A stretch of DNA of 46,965 nt, from positions 1 to 46,965 of the forward strand of contig JAUNHX010000018.1 of assembly GCA_030523765.1 (NCBI GenBank), given 5' to 3'. The position numbers and the translations under genes were made by a program. The DNA comes from Bacteroidales bacterium (lineage in GTDB: Bacteria > Bacteroidota > Bacteroidia > Bacteroidales > P3). Under the pieces are notes generated by a model that worked only from the letters and a program-made list of their open reading frames with translations, did not search any database and was not told where the DNA came from. Of the stretch, positions 8,559 to 17,437 are shown in pieces. Position 1 is the first letter of the stretch; every line of letters starts with the position of its first letter.

Positions 8559-9590
8559 CTAGTTCAGAGGATCTTTGGTGAGTTCGGCATACTCCTTGCG
8601 GTTGCGCAGCACGTTGCAAGCCAGATAGACGGCGTTGCGGAACGACTGTTCGGAGGCTTTATCTTTGCCGGCAATATCGTAACCTGTTCCGTGGGCGGGC
8701 GAGGTACGGATGATGGGGAGTCCGGCGGTATAGTTGACGCCGTTGGTGAACGACATCAGCTTGAAGGGGATCAGTCCCTGATCGTGATAGAGGGCTATGC
8801 AGCCATCGAAACGATTGAATTCGGCCGATCCGAAGAAACCGTCGCTAGGGAAGGGACCATAGGCGAGGATGCCTTTCTTGAAGGCTTCGTCGATGGTGGG
8901 TTTGAGGACTTCCATATCTTGGTTGCCGATAACACCGTTGTCGCCAGCATGAGGATCGAGGGCGAGGACGGCGATTTTGGGCATCAGGATTCCGAAGTCG
9001 CGACGCAAGGATTCGTGCATGAGCTCGATCTTCGACAGCAGGCGGTCGTGATTGATGGCGGCGGGCACATCTTTCAACGCTAAATGGTTGGTGACGATAC
9101 CGATACGGATTCGGTCGCAGACCATCATCATGAGCGATTCGCCGCCGAATTTATGACTGAGATATTCGGTGTGGCCCGGAAAATCGAATTCGGGCGATTG
9201 GATATTCTTCTTGTTGATGGGGGCGGTGACGAGAACATCGATGAGTCCGTTCTTCAGATCTTCGCAAGCACGGTCGAGGGCGATACGGGAGAGCTGGCCA
9301 GCAATCTCGGTCGATTTTCCGATATCGATCTTCACCTCGTCTTGTGTGAGGTTGATAACGTTGAAGCGTTTGTCGACAGCCTGCGAGGCATCGTGGATAA
9401 CGTTGAAGTTGAGGTCCTGATGCTGCTGATTGAGGAGTTTCTTATGATAGGAGGCTACCTTTGAGGAGCCGTATAGGATGGGGGTACACTGCTCGAACAT
9501 ACGGGCATCGCTGAAGGTTTTGATGATAACTTCGTAACCAACGCCGTTGAGGTCGCCGTGGGTGATTCCCAGTTTTATCTTGTTTTCCAT
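8559..9590 (-). CDS. pdxA: 4-hydroxythreonine-4-phosphate dehydrogenase
   Basis: PdxA oxidises 4-phosphohydroxy-L-threonine in the DXP-dependent route to pyridoxal 5'-phosphate (vitamin B6). At 343 residues it has the usual length. Recognisable segments are GITHGDLNGVGYEV at the N-terminus, HTEYLSHKFG, LDPHAGDNGVIG, YHDQGLIPFK and RTSPAHGTGYDIAGK; the histidines in the HTEYL, DPHAGD and SPAHGT segments are the metal ligands of the family. It lies between pepA (36-base gap) and polA (8-base gap), probably one transcript. PdxJ is not in the window. Confidence 0.95.
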   Translation of the reverse strand: MENKIKLGITHGDLNGVGYEVIIKTFSDARMFEQCTPILYGSSKVASYHKKLLNQQHQDLNFNVIHDASQAVDKRFNVINLTQDEVKIDIGKSTEIAGQLSRIALDRACEDLKNGLIDVLVTAPINKKNIQSPEFDFPGHTEYLSHKFGGESLMMMVCDRIRIGIVTNHLALKDVPAAINHDRLLSKIELMHESLRRDFGILMPKIAVLALDPHAGDNGVIGNQDMEVLKPTIDEAFKKGILAYGPFPSDGFFGSAEFNRFDGCIALYHDQGLIPFKLMSFTNGVNYTAGLPIIRTSPAHGTGYDIAGKDKASEQSFRNAVYLACNVLRNRKEYAELTKDPLN

Positions 9591-9626
9591 ATGTGATGTT
9601 TATTTTTTTCGGATGAATGGGGATAT

Positions 9627-11105
9627 TTATTTTTTGCCGCTCTTTTTGACCTCTTTGCGTTTGGTGAGATCGTAGGTTTGGAAGAAGGCGTAGAGGAGAC
9701 GGATGCCGTAGCCGCTAGCACCTACTCCGTAGAACGATTCTTTCTTTCCATAATAGGCTACGCCAGCTATATCGAGGTGGATATAGGGATGCTTGGCGAA
9801 ATGAGCCAGGAACTTGCCAGCGGTGATGGCACCAGCCTGAGGGACGGTGCCGCAGTTGCGGATGTCGGCAACTTCGCTCTTGATGAGCTCGTCGTATTCG
9901 GGCCAGAAGGGGAGCTCGACGATGCGCTCGTATACCTGATCGCCTACCAGTTTGAGGAGCTGCATGGGATTGGGAGCGTTTTGCTGCATAGCGGCGATAC
10001 CACAGGTGCCGATAGCACGTACGGCGGCGCCAGTAAGGGTGGCAGCATCGATGATGAGCTCGGGCTCATACTGGTTGGAGAAGGCGATAGCATCGGCGAG
10101 GATGAGGCGCCCTTCGGCATCGGTGTTGACAACTTCAACGCTGGTACCGTCGTACATCTGAAGGATATCGTCGGCGGCGTAGGCGTTGAAGCCCGGACGG
10201 TTGTCGGTCATTGGGAGGAAAGCCATCAGGTGGATGGGGAGCTGATTTTCGGCGGCAGCCAAAAGGGCACTGGCCATCGTGGCGGCTCCCGCCATATCGC
10301 TCTTCATCTCCTGCATATAGTCTTCGGGCTTGATATTCAGTCCGCCGGTGTCGTAGGTAATTCCTTTGCCTACAAGGGCGATAGGATGCTCGTTGACATG
10401 ATTGCGAGGTTTGTATTCGAGCACTACGAAGCGGGCTTCGTCGACACTACCGCGATTGACGGCTAGGAGTCCACCCATCTTCATCGATTCGATCTGTTTC
10501 TGTTCGTAGATGGTGACTTTCACTTTGAGGGGTTCGGCTACCGCTTTGATTTGCTGGGCGAACTGGTCGGCGTTGAGGTACATTACCGGTTCGTTGACCC
10601 ACTGGCGGCAGTTTTCGATATGTTTCCACAGGACGATGTTGCGATTCAGATCGTCGGCTTTGAGGAAGCGTTCGTCGATAACAACATTGTCGAGATGGAA
10701 CTCTTTCTTGCTCTTGTATTTGTCGAACTTCATATTTGCGAAGGTGAGTCCTTCGATGAAGGCTATCAGCTCTTCGGTAAGGACTCCAGCGCCGCTGATA
10801 GCGATATCGTGGGCTTGCTCGTCGGAGAGTTTGTCCATCAGCTGGGCGGCGACGCGACGCAGTTTCTCGTTCACGAGACTGCTCTCTACTTCGCTGTTAT
10901 AATTGACTACCCAGAAGGAGTAGTGTTCTTTCTGTGCGTTGAAACGATGAAGTTGCACTATGCTGTCGCGATTCTTGGTGCGACAATCGGTGAGGTAAGC
11001 TAACTCGTCTTTCTTGAGGGGCAGCAGTCGTGGGGAGACTTCGTCACCATAAAGGAAGAGGGTGGTACGCTCTAAATGTTTGGTTTCTGCAAGATGATAA
11101 TTCAT
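9627..11105 (-). CDS. pepA: Leucyl aminopeptidase family protein (M17)
   Basis: A 492-residue cytosolic M17 aminopeptidase that removes N-terminal residues from peptides using two metal ions. The C-terminal catalytic domain (about 170-480) has VGKGITYDTGGLNIKP with metal-binding K and D, MKSDMAGAATM, and the signature NTDAEGRLILADA carrying D, E and the catalytic R. The N-terminal domain is divergent, as is usual. It comes 49 bases after the M28 peptidase and is followed closely by pdxA and polA. No signal peptide is present. In some bacteria PepA also binds DNA; nothing here tests that. Confidence 0.92.
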   Translation of the reverse strand: MNYHLAETKHLERTTLFLYGDEVSPRLLPLKKDELAYLTDCRTKNRDSIVQLHRFNAQKEHYSFWVVNYNSEVESSLVNEKLRRVAAQLMDKLSDEQAHDIAISGAGVLTEELIAFIEGLTFANMKFDKYKSKKEFHLDNVVIDERFLKADDLNRNIVLWKHIENCRQWVNEPVMYLNADQFAQQIKAVAEPLKVKVTIYEQKQIESMKMGGLLAVNRGSVDEARFVVLEYKPRNHVNEHPIALVGKGITYDTGGLNIKPEDYMQEMKSDMAGAATMASALLAAAENQLPIHLMAFLPMTDNRPGFNAYAADDILQMYDGTSVEVVNTDAEGRLILADAIAFSNQYEPELIIDAATLTGAAVRAIGTCGIAAMQQNAPNPMQLLKLVGDQVYERIVELPFWPEYDELIKSEVADIRNCGTVPQAGAITAGKFLAHFAKHPYIHLDIAGVAYYGKKESFYGVGASGYGIRLLYAFFQTYDLTKRKEVKKSGKK

Positions 11106-11154
11106 ATATTTCAGTTTGTTTTATGCGTTATGTTTCTTTTTTAAGGAACCCACC

Positions 11155-12498
11155 TTAATAACCTAACGTGCTGATGAGTACGAGGTGGTTGTGGTAATAT
11201 TGGAGTCCGCAGCCCGCACAGTCGTCGCTGGGCGAATGGTAGCCACCATAGGGCTGACCCATACTGAGGACGTAGAGGACGGGACAGAGGTTGCGGAACG
11301 ACCAGTGGTCGCTGTTGGGAGTGAGGTCGCGTGGACGGATTTCGGGGGCTACCTGCAGCGCTTCGTTCAACTTCACCATCCGATCGAAGTAGAACTGGGT
11401 GTTGGGCGCTTTGGCGTTGAAGACCATCAGTCCCTCTTCGCCTCCGCAGAAGAGATCGATATTTACCAACAGGCGTACTTTACTATAATCGATTGAGGGA
11501 TGTTCGGCTTGATAGGCAGACCCTTTGAGGCCCGACTCTTCTCCGCTGAAGAACATGAAGACTGTGGTATAGTGGGGTTTCTCGGCGACGGCCATTCGAG
11601 CTAAATCCAATACGGCGGCTACTCCGCTAGCGTTGTCGTGAGCTCCACGAAAGATGACTTCTTTGCCCACCAAATGCTCGTTGTCGGGATTGAGCGCTTT
11701 GCCCATAATGCCAAGATGATCATAATGGGCGACATAGACGATCATCGTGTCGACTTCGCCACGAACCATTCCCAGCACATTCTGGGTGGGATGATTGCGA
11801 CGAAACTGACTGGTGATGCCGACTCCCAACTGTTTGATTCGCTTGGGCATTACGGATGCTAGCACTTCGATATAGTCGTAGCCGTGATCGTAATCGCACC
11901 CTACGGGCGAGGAGGTGTTGAGATTGTTCAACCCTACGATGATACCCCTACTGCCGAAGGGATTGCGGCGGCGCAGTTCGGCCATCCGCTGACGGTAGTT
12001 GCGTTCCTCTTGCTGGTTGGCGAACTGGACTTGGGAACAGTCGAGATAGATGAAGCAGTTGCTGAGTTTGTTTTTCCGTTTGGCGATAAACTGCTGCAAA
12101 AGGGTGCCGTCGAGAAATGTTTCGATGGGTACTTTTACTACTTCGATATCGTCGTCGTTGATGGTGCTGCTCCAAAGGGTGGGTCGAAATTCGTCGTAGA
12201 CTTTCAGCTGTCGGTTGTTGACTTTCATCCAACAGGGACCTTCCATCGAGAAGGTGTTGAAGGTGTATGACTGATAGTAGTTGTTGGCCAACGGCTCAAC
12301 GCCCAAACGAATCAGTTCGGAACGAAGATAGGCTGCCGCTAGGGAGTCGCCCCCGTAACTGGCTCCGCGTCCGTGCATTGCATCGCCTGCAAGGGTGCGG
12401 ATGATAGTACGGGCATAAGTGGTATCTTGTGCTTGCAGCGTTACCGAGAGGCCCACCGAAAGCGAGAGAAGGAGAACTATCAGTCTGTTTTTACTCAT
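11155..12498 (-). CDS. Secreted M28 family metallopeptidase
   Basis: A 447-residue exported zinc peptidase, probably an aminopeptidase. The first residues MSKNRLIVLLLSLSVGLSV, followed by TLQAQDT, form a signal peptide of the common Bacteroidota type. Metal ligands and catalytic residues appear in order: AHYDHLG (H), GAHDNASGVAAVLD (D), FSGEESGLKGS (E-E), NIDLFCGG (D) and PNSDHWSF (H). The open frame extends to 12615, but the signal peptide fixes the start at the ATG at 12498. It lies upstream of the cytosolic M17 aminopeptidase pepA on the same strand, so the two may serve successive steps of peptide use; that is inference. Confidence 0.9.
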   Translation of the reverse strand: MSKNRLIVLLLSLSVGLSVTLQAQDTTYARTIIRTLAGDAMHGRGASYGGDSLAAAYLRSELIRLGVEPLANNYYQSYTFNTFSMEGPCWMKVNNRQLKVYDEFRPTLWSSTINDDDIEVVKVPIETFLDGTLLQQFIAKRKNKLSNCFIYLDCSQVQFANQQEERNYRQRMAELRRRNPFGSRGIIVGLNNLNTSSPVGCDYDHGYDYIEVLASVMPKRIKQLGVGITSQFRRNHPTQNVLGMVRGEVDTMIVYVAHYDHLGIMGKALNPDNEHLVGKEVIFRGAHDNASGVAAVLDLARMAVAEKPHYTTVFMFFSGEESGLKGSAYQAEHPSIDYSKVRLLVNIDLFCGGEEGLMVFNAKAPNTQFYFDRMVKLNEALQVAPEIRPRDLTPNSDHWSFRNLCPVLYVLSMGQPYGGYHSPSDDCAGCGLQYYHNHLVLISTLGY

Positions 12499-12676
12499 AA
12501 TTATTATATTATTATTGCGCGTAAGTGCTAGTATAAGATAAAAGAGGAGGGGGAGGTCTGATAGGCGACATCCCCTCTCCATAATTTTCCTAAGAAATAT
12601 TACTACAGGAGACAACGGGAAACAAAGGAGGATAAGCGTTGGACTCCTGAAGGGTGGCTAGCTGGTCCTTATCCAA

Positions 12677-14341
12677 TTACTGGATAAAGGTTGCATGCTT
12701 GGCCATTTCGCCGCGACCCATTGCGATAAGATTGCGCAACGAGGGTATGAAGCATTCGCAACGAAGACTATCGAGCAGCAGCAGATAGCCCATAGTGATG
12801 TAGGCTAGCATCTCGGTGAGACGACGCTCGGGAACAACTTCCATCTGGCGAGCTTTCTCGTAGAGACTCTTGTATTGTTCGGTCATCTCTACCAGCTGCT
12901 GACGAAGGGCGTTCTGCTCGTCGGTGCGATTGTCGGCCGACATATATTGGGCGTCGTACATCTCGATATTGTTCACATACATTCCGTTGCCGATACTCTT
13001 GACGGCAGCGACAACCTGTAGCTGTGAGGTACCCTCGTAGATGGAGAGGATACGTGCATCGCGATACATACGCTCGCAAGGATATTCGCGCATGAAGCCC
13101 GAACCACCGTGAATCTGGATGGTGTCGTAGGCTACCTGGTTGGCCCATTCGCTGCTCATCAGTTTGAGCATAGGAGTGAGGGCGTCGGCCATACGGGCGT
13201 TGAGCTTATAATCTTTGCGCTCTTCGGGGGTGAGGGGACGCACTTTAGCGAGGGCTTCGTACGATTTGGTGAGGTCGACACGACGGGCGGTCTCGTAGAG
13301 GAGGGTACGGCTAGCGTCGATTTTGGTACGCATACTTTCGAGGAGTTCCTGAACCTGATGGAACTGATCGATGGTTTTGCCGAACTGCTCGCGGGTAGCG
13401 GCATAAGCTAACGCTTCACGATAGGCGGCTTCGGCCAAACCGACCGACTGACTGCCGACACCCAGACGGGCACCGTTCATCAGCGCCATCACATATTTGA
13501 TAAGTCCCAGCTTGCGGTCGCCAACAATCTGGGCGGGAGCGTTCTTGTATACCAATTCGGCTGTAGGCGATCCGTGAATACCGAGTTTGTTCTCCAAACG
13601 ACGAACGGTGAGACCTCCGTCAGCACGATCGAAAACAAAATAACTCAGTCCGCGTCCATCGGTGGTTCCCTCTTCGGAACGAGCCAACACCAAGTGGATG
13701 TCGGCACCACCATTGGTGATAAAACGTTTCACGCCGTTGAGACGCCAGCAGTTGCTAGCCTCATCCCAAGTAGCTTTGAGGCGAACAGCCTGGAGGTCGC
13801 TACCAGCATCGGGTTCGGTGAGGTCCATAGAGCAGGTAGCACCCTCATGGATGCGACGCAGGTATTTCTCTTTGATCTCGTCGGAGGCGAACTCGTAGAT
13901 AGTGTCGGCACATTCCTGCAAGCCCCAAATGTTGGCGAAGCCTGCATCGGCGCGCGAGATTAGTTCGGCGGCCATCACGTAAGGCACATAACCTAAATTG
14001 AGTCCGTTATATTTTCGCGGAAGCGACATTCCATAAAGGCCTGCCTGAGTCAGGGCTGCATGATTGGCAGCGGTGCCTTTGGCGTAGACCACTTTGTTGT
14101 CCTCGATGTTGGAACCTTCAGCGTCGACACTCTCGGCGTTGGGAGCGAGCACCGATCCGGCTATCTCGCCCACGAGGTCCATCACCTGTTCGTAGTGCTC
14201 AATACCCTCTTCGGCATTAGCAGGAGCGTCGGCATATTGGCCATAGTCTACAAAGAATTGTTCCTTCAACTCCACCGTCTTCTTCATATCGGGGTGGTTG
14301 AGGTAAAACTTTAAACGATCATTGTCACTATAGAAATTCAT
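12677..14341 (-). CDS. Acyl-CoA dehydrogenase with C-terminal extension
   Basis: A 554-residue FAD enzyme that oxidises an acyl-CoA to the enoyl-CoA and passes electrons to ETF. Family segments include TCSMDLTEPDAGSDLQAV and KRFITNGGADIHLVLARSE (FAD and substrate binding), GARLGVGSQSVGLAEAAY and QIHGGSGFMREYPCERMYRDARI, with the catalytic glutamate in SIYEGTSQLQ. Beyond about residue 440 lies an extra helical domain of some 110 residues, as in the longer acyl-CoA dehydrogenase subfamily. It follows etfA by 128 bases, and etfB-etfA-acd is a natural electron-transfer unit. No thiolase, hydratase or acyl-CoA ligase is present here, so the substrate is unknown. Confidence 0.92.
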   Translation of the reverse strand: MNFYSDNDRLKFYLNHPDMKKTVELKEQFFVDYGQYADAPANAEEGIEHYEQVMDLVGEIAGSVLAPNAESVDAEGSNIEDNKVVYAKGTAANHAALTQAGLYGMSLPRKYNGLNLGYVPYVMAAELISRADAGFANIWGLQECADTIYEFASDEIKEKYLRRIHEGATCSMDLTEPDAGSDLQAVRLKATWDEASNCWRLNGVKRFITNGGADIHLVLARSEEGTTDGRGLSYFVFDRADGGLTVRRLENKLGIHGSPTAELVYKNAPAQIVGDRKLGLIKYVMALMNGARLGVGSQSVGLAEAAYREALAYAATREQFGKTIDQFHQVQELLESMRTKIDASRTLLYETARRVDLTKSYEALAKVRPLTPEERKDYKLNARMADALTPMLKLMSSEWANQVAYDTIQIHGGSGFMREYPCERMYRDARILSIYEGTSQLQVVAAVKSIGNGMYVNNIEMYDAQYMSADNRTDEQNALRQQLVEMTEQYKSLYEKARQMEVVPERRLTEMLAYITMGYLLLLDSLRCECFIPSLRNLIAMGRGEMAKHATFIQ

Positions 14342-14469
14342 AAATCTACTTTTTTACATGTTTGGTGTGGGATGCTAACGGGAGTTCGTTGTGTTCTATT
14401 AATATTAATGTATATCGTTTCAATGAACAGCAGCGACGATTGGGGTAGCAGTCCCATCACTAAAAATCA

Positions 14470-15489
14470 CTATCTAATGTTCTTATATCCTGCTGCCAGC
14501 ATAGGAAGTACCTCCATTACGTCGCCGATAATGGTATAGTCGGCAATAGCGTTGATGGGGGCTTCGGGATCGGTGTTGATAGAGATGATCTTGGCACTCT
14601 GATCCATACCAGCGCGATGCTGGATAGCACCGCTGATACCGCAGGCGATATAGAGTTTGGGACGAACGGTGGTACCTGTCTGTCCGATTTGGCGCTCGGG
14701 AGCAGCCCATCCGGCATCGACAGCAGCACGTGTGGCTCCTACTTCGGCACCTATCTGACGGGCGAAATCGAAGAGCATATCGAAGCCCTCTTTCGATCCC
14801 ATTCCGTAACCACCCGAGAGGATGATGGAGGCACCTCCTAGATCGACGGTCTTCTCAACGATCTCTTTCTGGAGGATCTTCACACAGCAGTCGCTATCTT
14901 TCAGATATTTCTTGGCATCGATGTCGAGACGCTGACCCTGATAGTTGGCGTCGAGCACTTCACGTTTCATCACACCACGACGGACGGTAGCCATCTGGGG
15001 ACGAGCGGTGGGGCAAACGATAGTGGCGATGATGTTACCACCAAAAGCGGGACGGATCTGATAGAGGATGTTCTCGTAATTGGTACCCGTTTTAGGATCT
15101 TGATGGTCGCCAATCTCAAGACTGGTACAGTCGGCCGTAAGTCCGCAACGCAGATAGCTAGCTACGTGGGGACCTAAGTCGCGGCCCACATGGGTAGCGC
15201 CGAAGAGTACGATATCGGGCTGCTCATCCTGGATGAGTCCAGCCAATACGGCGAAATGAGGGAGGGTACAATAAGGTGCCAAACGAGCATCGTCGGCTAC
15301 CATCACTGTATCGACACCATAGGGCATAATCTGCTTTTCAACACCCGCTAGGTTGGAACCTAACACAGCGGCTTCAAGCTTAACACCCAGTTTGTTGGCG
15401 ATCTCGCGACCTTTGGTGCAGAGTTCCAAACTGACGTCGGCCACCTGACCTTTGTCGTCGAGTTCGCAATATATCATTACATTTTTCAT
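14470..15489 (-). CDS. etfA: Electron transfer flavoprotein alpha subunit
   Basis: The 339-residue alpha subunit of ETF carries the redox-active FAD. The N-terminal domain has VMIYCELDDKGQVADVSLEL. The conserved C-terminal FAD-binding half reads GGYGMGSKEGFDML, GATRAAVDAGWAAPERQIGQ, YIACGISGAIQHRAGM and INTDPEAPINAIADYTIIGD. It has no N-terminal ferredoxin domain. It sits 68 bases after etfB and before the acyl-CoA dehydrogenase, its likely electron donor. I cannot decide from sequence alone whether this ETF only carries electrons or bifurcates them. Confidence 0.96.
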   Translation of the reverse strand: MKNVMIYCELDDKGQVADVSLELCTKGREIANKLGVKLEAAVLGSNLAGVEKQIMPYGVDTVMVADDARLAPYCTLPHFAVLAGLIQDEQPDIVLFGATHVGRDLGPHVASYLRCGLTADCTSLEIGDHQDPKTGTNYENILYQIRPAFGGNIIATIVCPTARPQMATVRRGVMKREVLDANYQGQRLDIDAKKYLKDSDCCVKILQKEIVEKTVDLGGASIILSGGYGMGSKEGFDMLFDFARQIGAEVGATRAAVDAGWAAPERQIGQTGTTVRPKLYIACGISGAIQHRAGMDQSAKIISINTDPEAPINAIADYTIIGDVMEVLPMLAAGYKNIR

Positions 15490-15557
15490 TCTTTAATTCT
15501 CTAAATTAGTTATCGTGAAATAAGGACACGATGATGTTTTTGAGTGATTAAAACCAT

Positions 15558-16427
15558 TTACCACGCAATACCGATAAGGCTGCGCATCATATCGTCGACA
15601 GCGGCTTGATTGGGGGCCACATTGACGGTCTCTTTCTTCATCAACACCACATTGTTGATGTTCTTCACTTTGGTGGGCGATCCAACCAAACCCAAACGAT
15701 TGAAATCGGGATTGACATCGGCAGCGGTCCATTCTGTGAGTTTCAGATAGGGACGTTCGGCAAACATCTTCTCGGCAGCCTCTTTGTCTTTGGCCTCCGA
15801 AGGAATGATGGCTTTACTATATTTCAACAAGCGGGGGGCAATGCGGAAACGGCATTCGTCGGCAGTACCGCTAACGGTAACGAGGGTGGGCAGCGGCGAT
15901 TCTACCACTTCGACACCCGTATCGAGACGGCGGGCAATCTGAATGCATTTCTCGTTTACATCGACCAACGTCTCAGCATAGGTTACCTGCTGGAAACCGA
16001 GTTTCTCGGCTACCTGAGGACCCACCTGTGCTGTATCGCCGTCGATAGCCTGACGACCACCGAAAACGAGTTTCACATTAGGAATCTTGTTAATAGCACA
16101 CGAAAGAGCGTAGCTGGTGGCCAACGTGTCGGAACCGGCAAAAGCGCGGTCGGTAAGCACTGCACCATCATCGGCGCCACGATAAAGCGACTCACGTACA
16201 ATATCGGCTGCGCGGAAAGGACCCATAGTGAGTACAAACACCTTAGCTCCTTCCATACGGTCGCGCACCTTCAGAGCCATCTCGAGAGCATTCAGGTCTT
16301 CGGGATTGAAGACTGTGGGGAGAGCGGCACGATTCACGGTGCCGTCGGGATTCATTGCGTCTTTGCCCACATCGTGCGTATCGGGCACTTGCTTGGCAAG
16401 AACTACAATAGTAAAATCATTAGTCAT
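15558..16427 (-). CDS. etfB: Electron transfer flavoprotein beta subunit
   Basis: A 289-residue EtfB, which pairs with EtfA and binds AMP or a second FAD. Typical segments are VLAKQVPDTHDVG, NPEDLNALEMALKVRD, TMGPFRAADIVRESLYRGAD, LVFGGRQAIDGDTAQVGPQV and VVESPLPTLVTVSGTADE. It is the first gene of the etfB-etfA-acd unit. There is no close promoter; the nearest convincing -7 element on this strand is at 16804-16811, which would give a leader of over 370 bases containing two hairpins with U-runs. Expression may therefore be controlled by attenuation, or an upstream small RNA may be a separate unit. Confidence 0.95.
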   Translation of the reverse strand: MTNDFTIVVLAKQVPDTHDVGKDAMNPDGTVNRAALPTVFNPEDLNALEMALKVRDRMEGAKVFVLTMGPFRAADIVRESLYRGADDGAVLTDRAFAGSDTLATSYALSCAINKIPNVKLVFGGRQAIDGDTAQVGPQVAEKLGFQQVTYAETLVDVNEKCIQIARRLDTGVEVVESPLPTLVTVSGTADECRFRIAPRLLKYSKAIIPSEAKDKEAAEKMFAERPYLKLTEWTAADVNPDFNRLGLVGSPTKVKNINNVVLMKKETVNVAPNQAAVDDMMRSLIGIAW

Positions 16428-16541
16428 ATTCCAGAATGTTTATTATATTCTTTTTAACATTTTATTTCTCTGCATCTTCTACCTCCACTTCATCTTTCTC
16501 GCTCACATCAAAAGACTATAAGGGTATAGTAAAAGATTTAT

Positions 16542-16559
16542 AAAAAACGAGCTTCGTTT
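16542..16559 (-). terminator. Weak hairpin with U-run in the etfB leader
   Basis: On the minus strand AAACGA and TCGTTT (16545-16550 and 16554-16559) pair around a 3-base loop and run into a stretch of six T. The stem is only 6 bp and AT-rich, so termination would be weak; it could act as a second attenuator between the upstream promoter and etfB. Confidence 0.3.
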
Positions 16560-16644
16560 CTTTTTATTGTGTCTTATCATAAATTATTTTAAAATTTAAC
16601 ACAGTGAAGGGGTTCATCCACTCGCTTTTTTTCGTTATGGGTCG

Positions 16645-16800
16645 AAAAAAAGGGACTTCGCCTTTCGGTTTTTGCAGCAGAGGAAGAGGTATGCTCTGAA
16701 CAAAATTGACTATCATTCCAACGGGTCGCTAAACCTTCATAACGCTTATCGACAATTATTTGTGATAGTCGACTACTCGGCAGGCTCACTCTTTTCGACG
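16645..16800 (-). ncRNA. Candidate ~155-nt structured RNA or attenuated leader upstream of etfB
   Basis: A TATATTTG -7 element at 16804-16811 predicts a start near 16800 on the minus strand. Inside, GACTATCA (from 16763-16770) pairs with TGATAGTC (from 16708-16715), enclosing 47 bases. The segment ends with GAAAGG and CCTTTT (16661-16666 and 16648-16653) around a 7-base loop running into seven T at 16645-16651, like an intrinsic terminator. I do not recognise a known family (not tmRNA, SRP RNA or RNase P by their signature motifs). It may be a free small RNA or a leader that controls etfB. Confidence 0.35.
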
Positions 16801-16803
16801 ATG

Positions 16804-16811
16804 CAAATATA
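16804..16811 (-). promoter_or_regulatory. -7 promoter element, minus strand, upstream of etfB
   Basis: The minus strand reads TATATTTG, an exact TAnnTTTG match embedded in AT-rich sequence. No clear -33 TTG is visible. It would start the candidate RNA described at 16645-16800 and possibly a long etfB leader. Confidence 0.45.
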
Positions 16812-17361
16812 CAAAAAAATATTTTGTTACCATACCTATAGACAAACTCGGTCTACTAAAACGGTTTTGTTTATAAAAAAATCATTGCTTACATTAAGGT
16901 AATTAATATCTTTTTAGTGGATAGAAAAGTATGAGTGAAATTAGGTATATTTCTTCAAAATAGCACTTCGCTAATTCGAGTGATGAATGTTTGATAAAGG
17001 GGAATATTATTTGATAAACTACTGATTTATATCAATAGATTATATTATTGTTTTACAACATTGAAATATATCTTAATTAAAGTATCAATTAAACGGATAA
17101 ATCTTTCTGTAAACAGGCAAAAATAATACGATACTTAAAACCCACTTTTCAAGGGGTTATTAACCGAATGCCGACGCTATACCGAAGCTCTACCTACGAT
17201 AAATACACCATTTTTCTCAAAATAAAAAAGGAATCAAAACAAAGGAAGAAAGGTATCTTTTCTTAAAAAGCAACCTTTTATTGGAGGTAGAGAATGGTTA
17301 TAACACAATGCCTGTTGATAAATATATTTTATAGATTCCTTTACAATTAAAAAAAGTTTTG

Positions 17362-17369
17362 TATCTTTG
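17362..17369 (+). promoter_or_regulatory. -7 promoter element before the coiled-coil lipoprotein gene
   Basis: TATCTTTG, an exact match to the Bacteroidota -7 element, lies 68 bases ahead of the ATG at 17438. The leader is about 65 bases long and begins with a small CACC/GGTG hairpin. Confidence 0.65.
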
Positions 17370-17437
17370 CATCACCTTATCGTAATAGGGTGAAATACTC
17401 AAAACCATTGATAATAAATAAATAATACATCATTTAT

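Larger units (their letters stand above)
16428..17437. other. 1-kb intergenic region without convincing protein genes
   Basis: The region is AT-rich and lies between the divergent etfB and coiled-coil lipoprotein genes. Short frames of 60-100 codons exist on both strands, but they lack family features and overlap the structured segment. It holds a minus-strand promoter with a hairpin-terminated segment (16645-16811), a second hairpin with a U-run at 16542-16559, and the plus-strand promoter at 17362-17369. I see nothing identifiable in 16815-17340. Confidence 0.6.

Noticed and set aside
16589..16789. A 66-codon minus-strand frame in the etfB upstream region
   Set aside because: It has no family features and a non-ATG start, and it spans the hairpin-rich candidate RNA. 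I treat it as non-coding.
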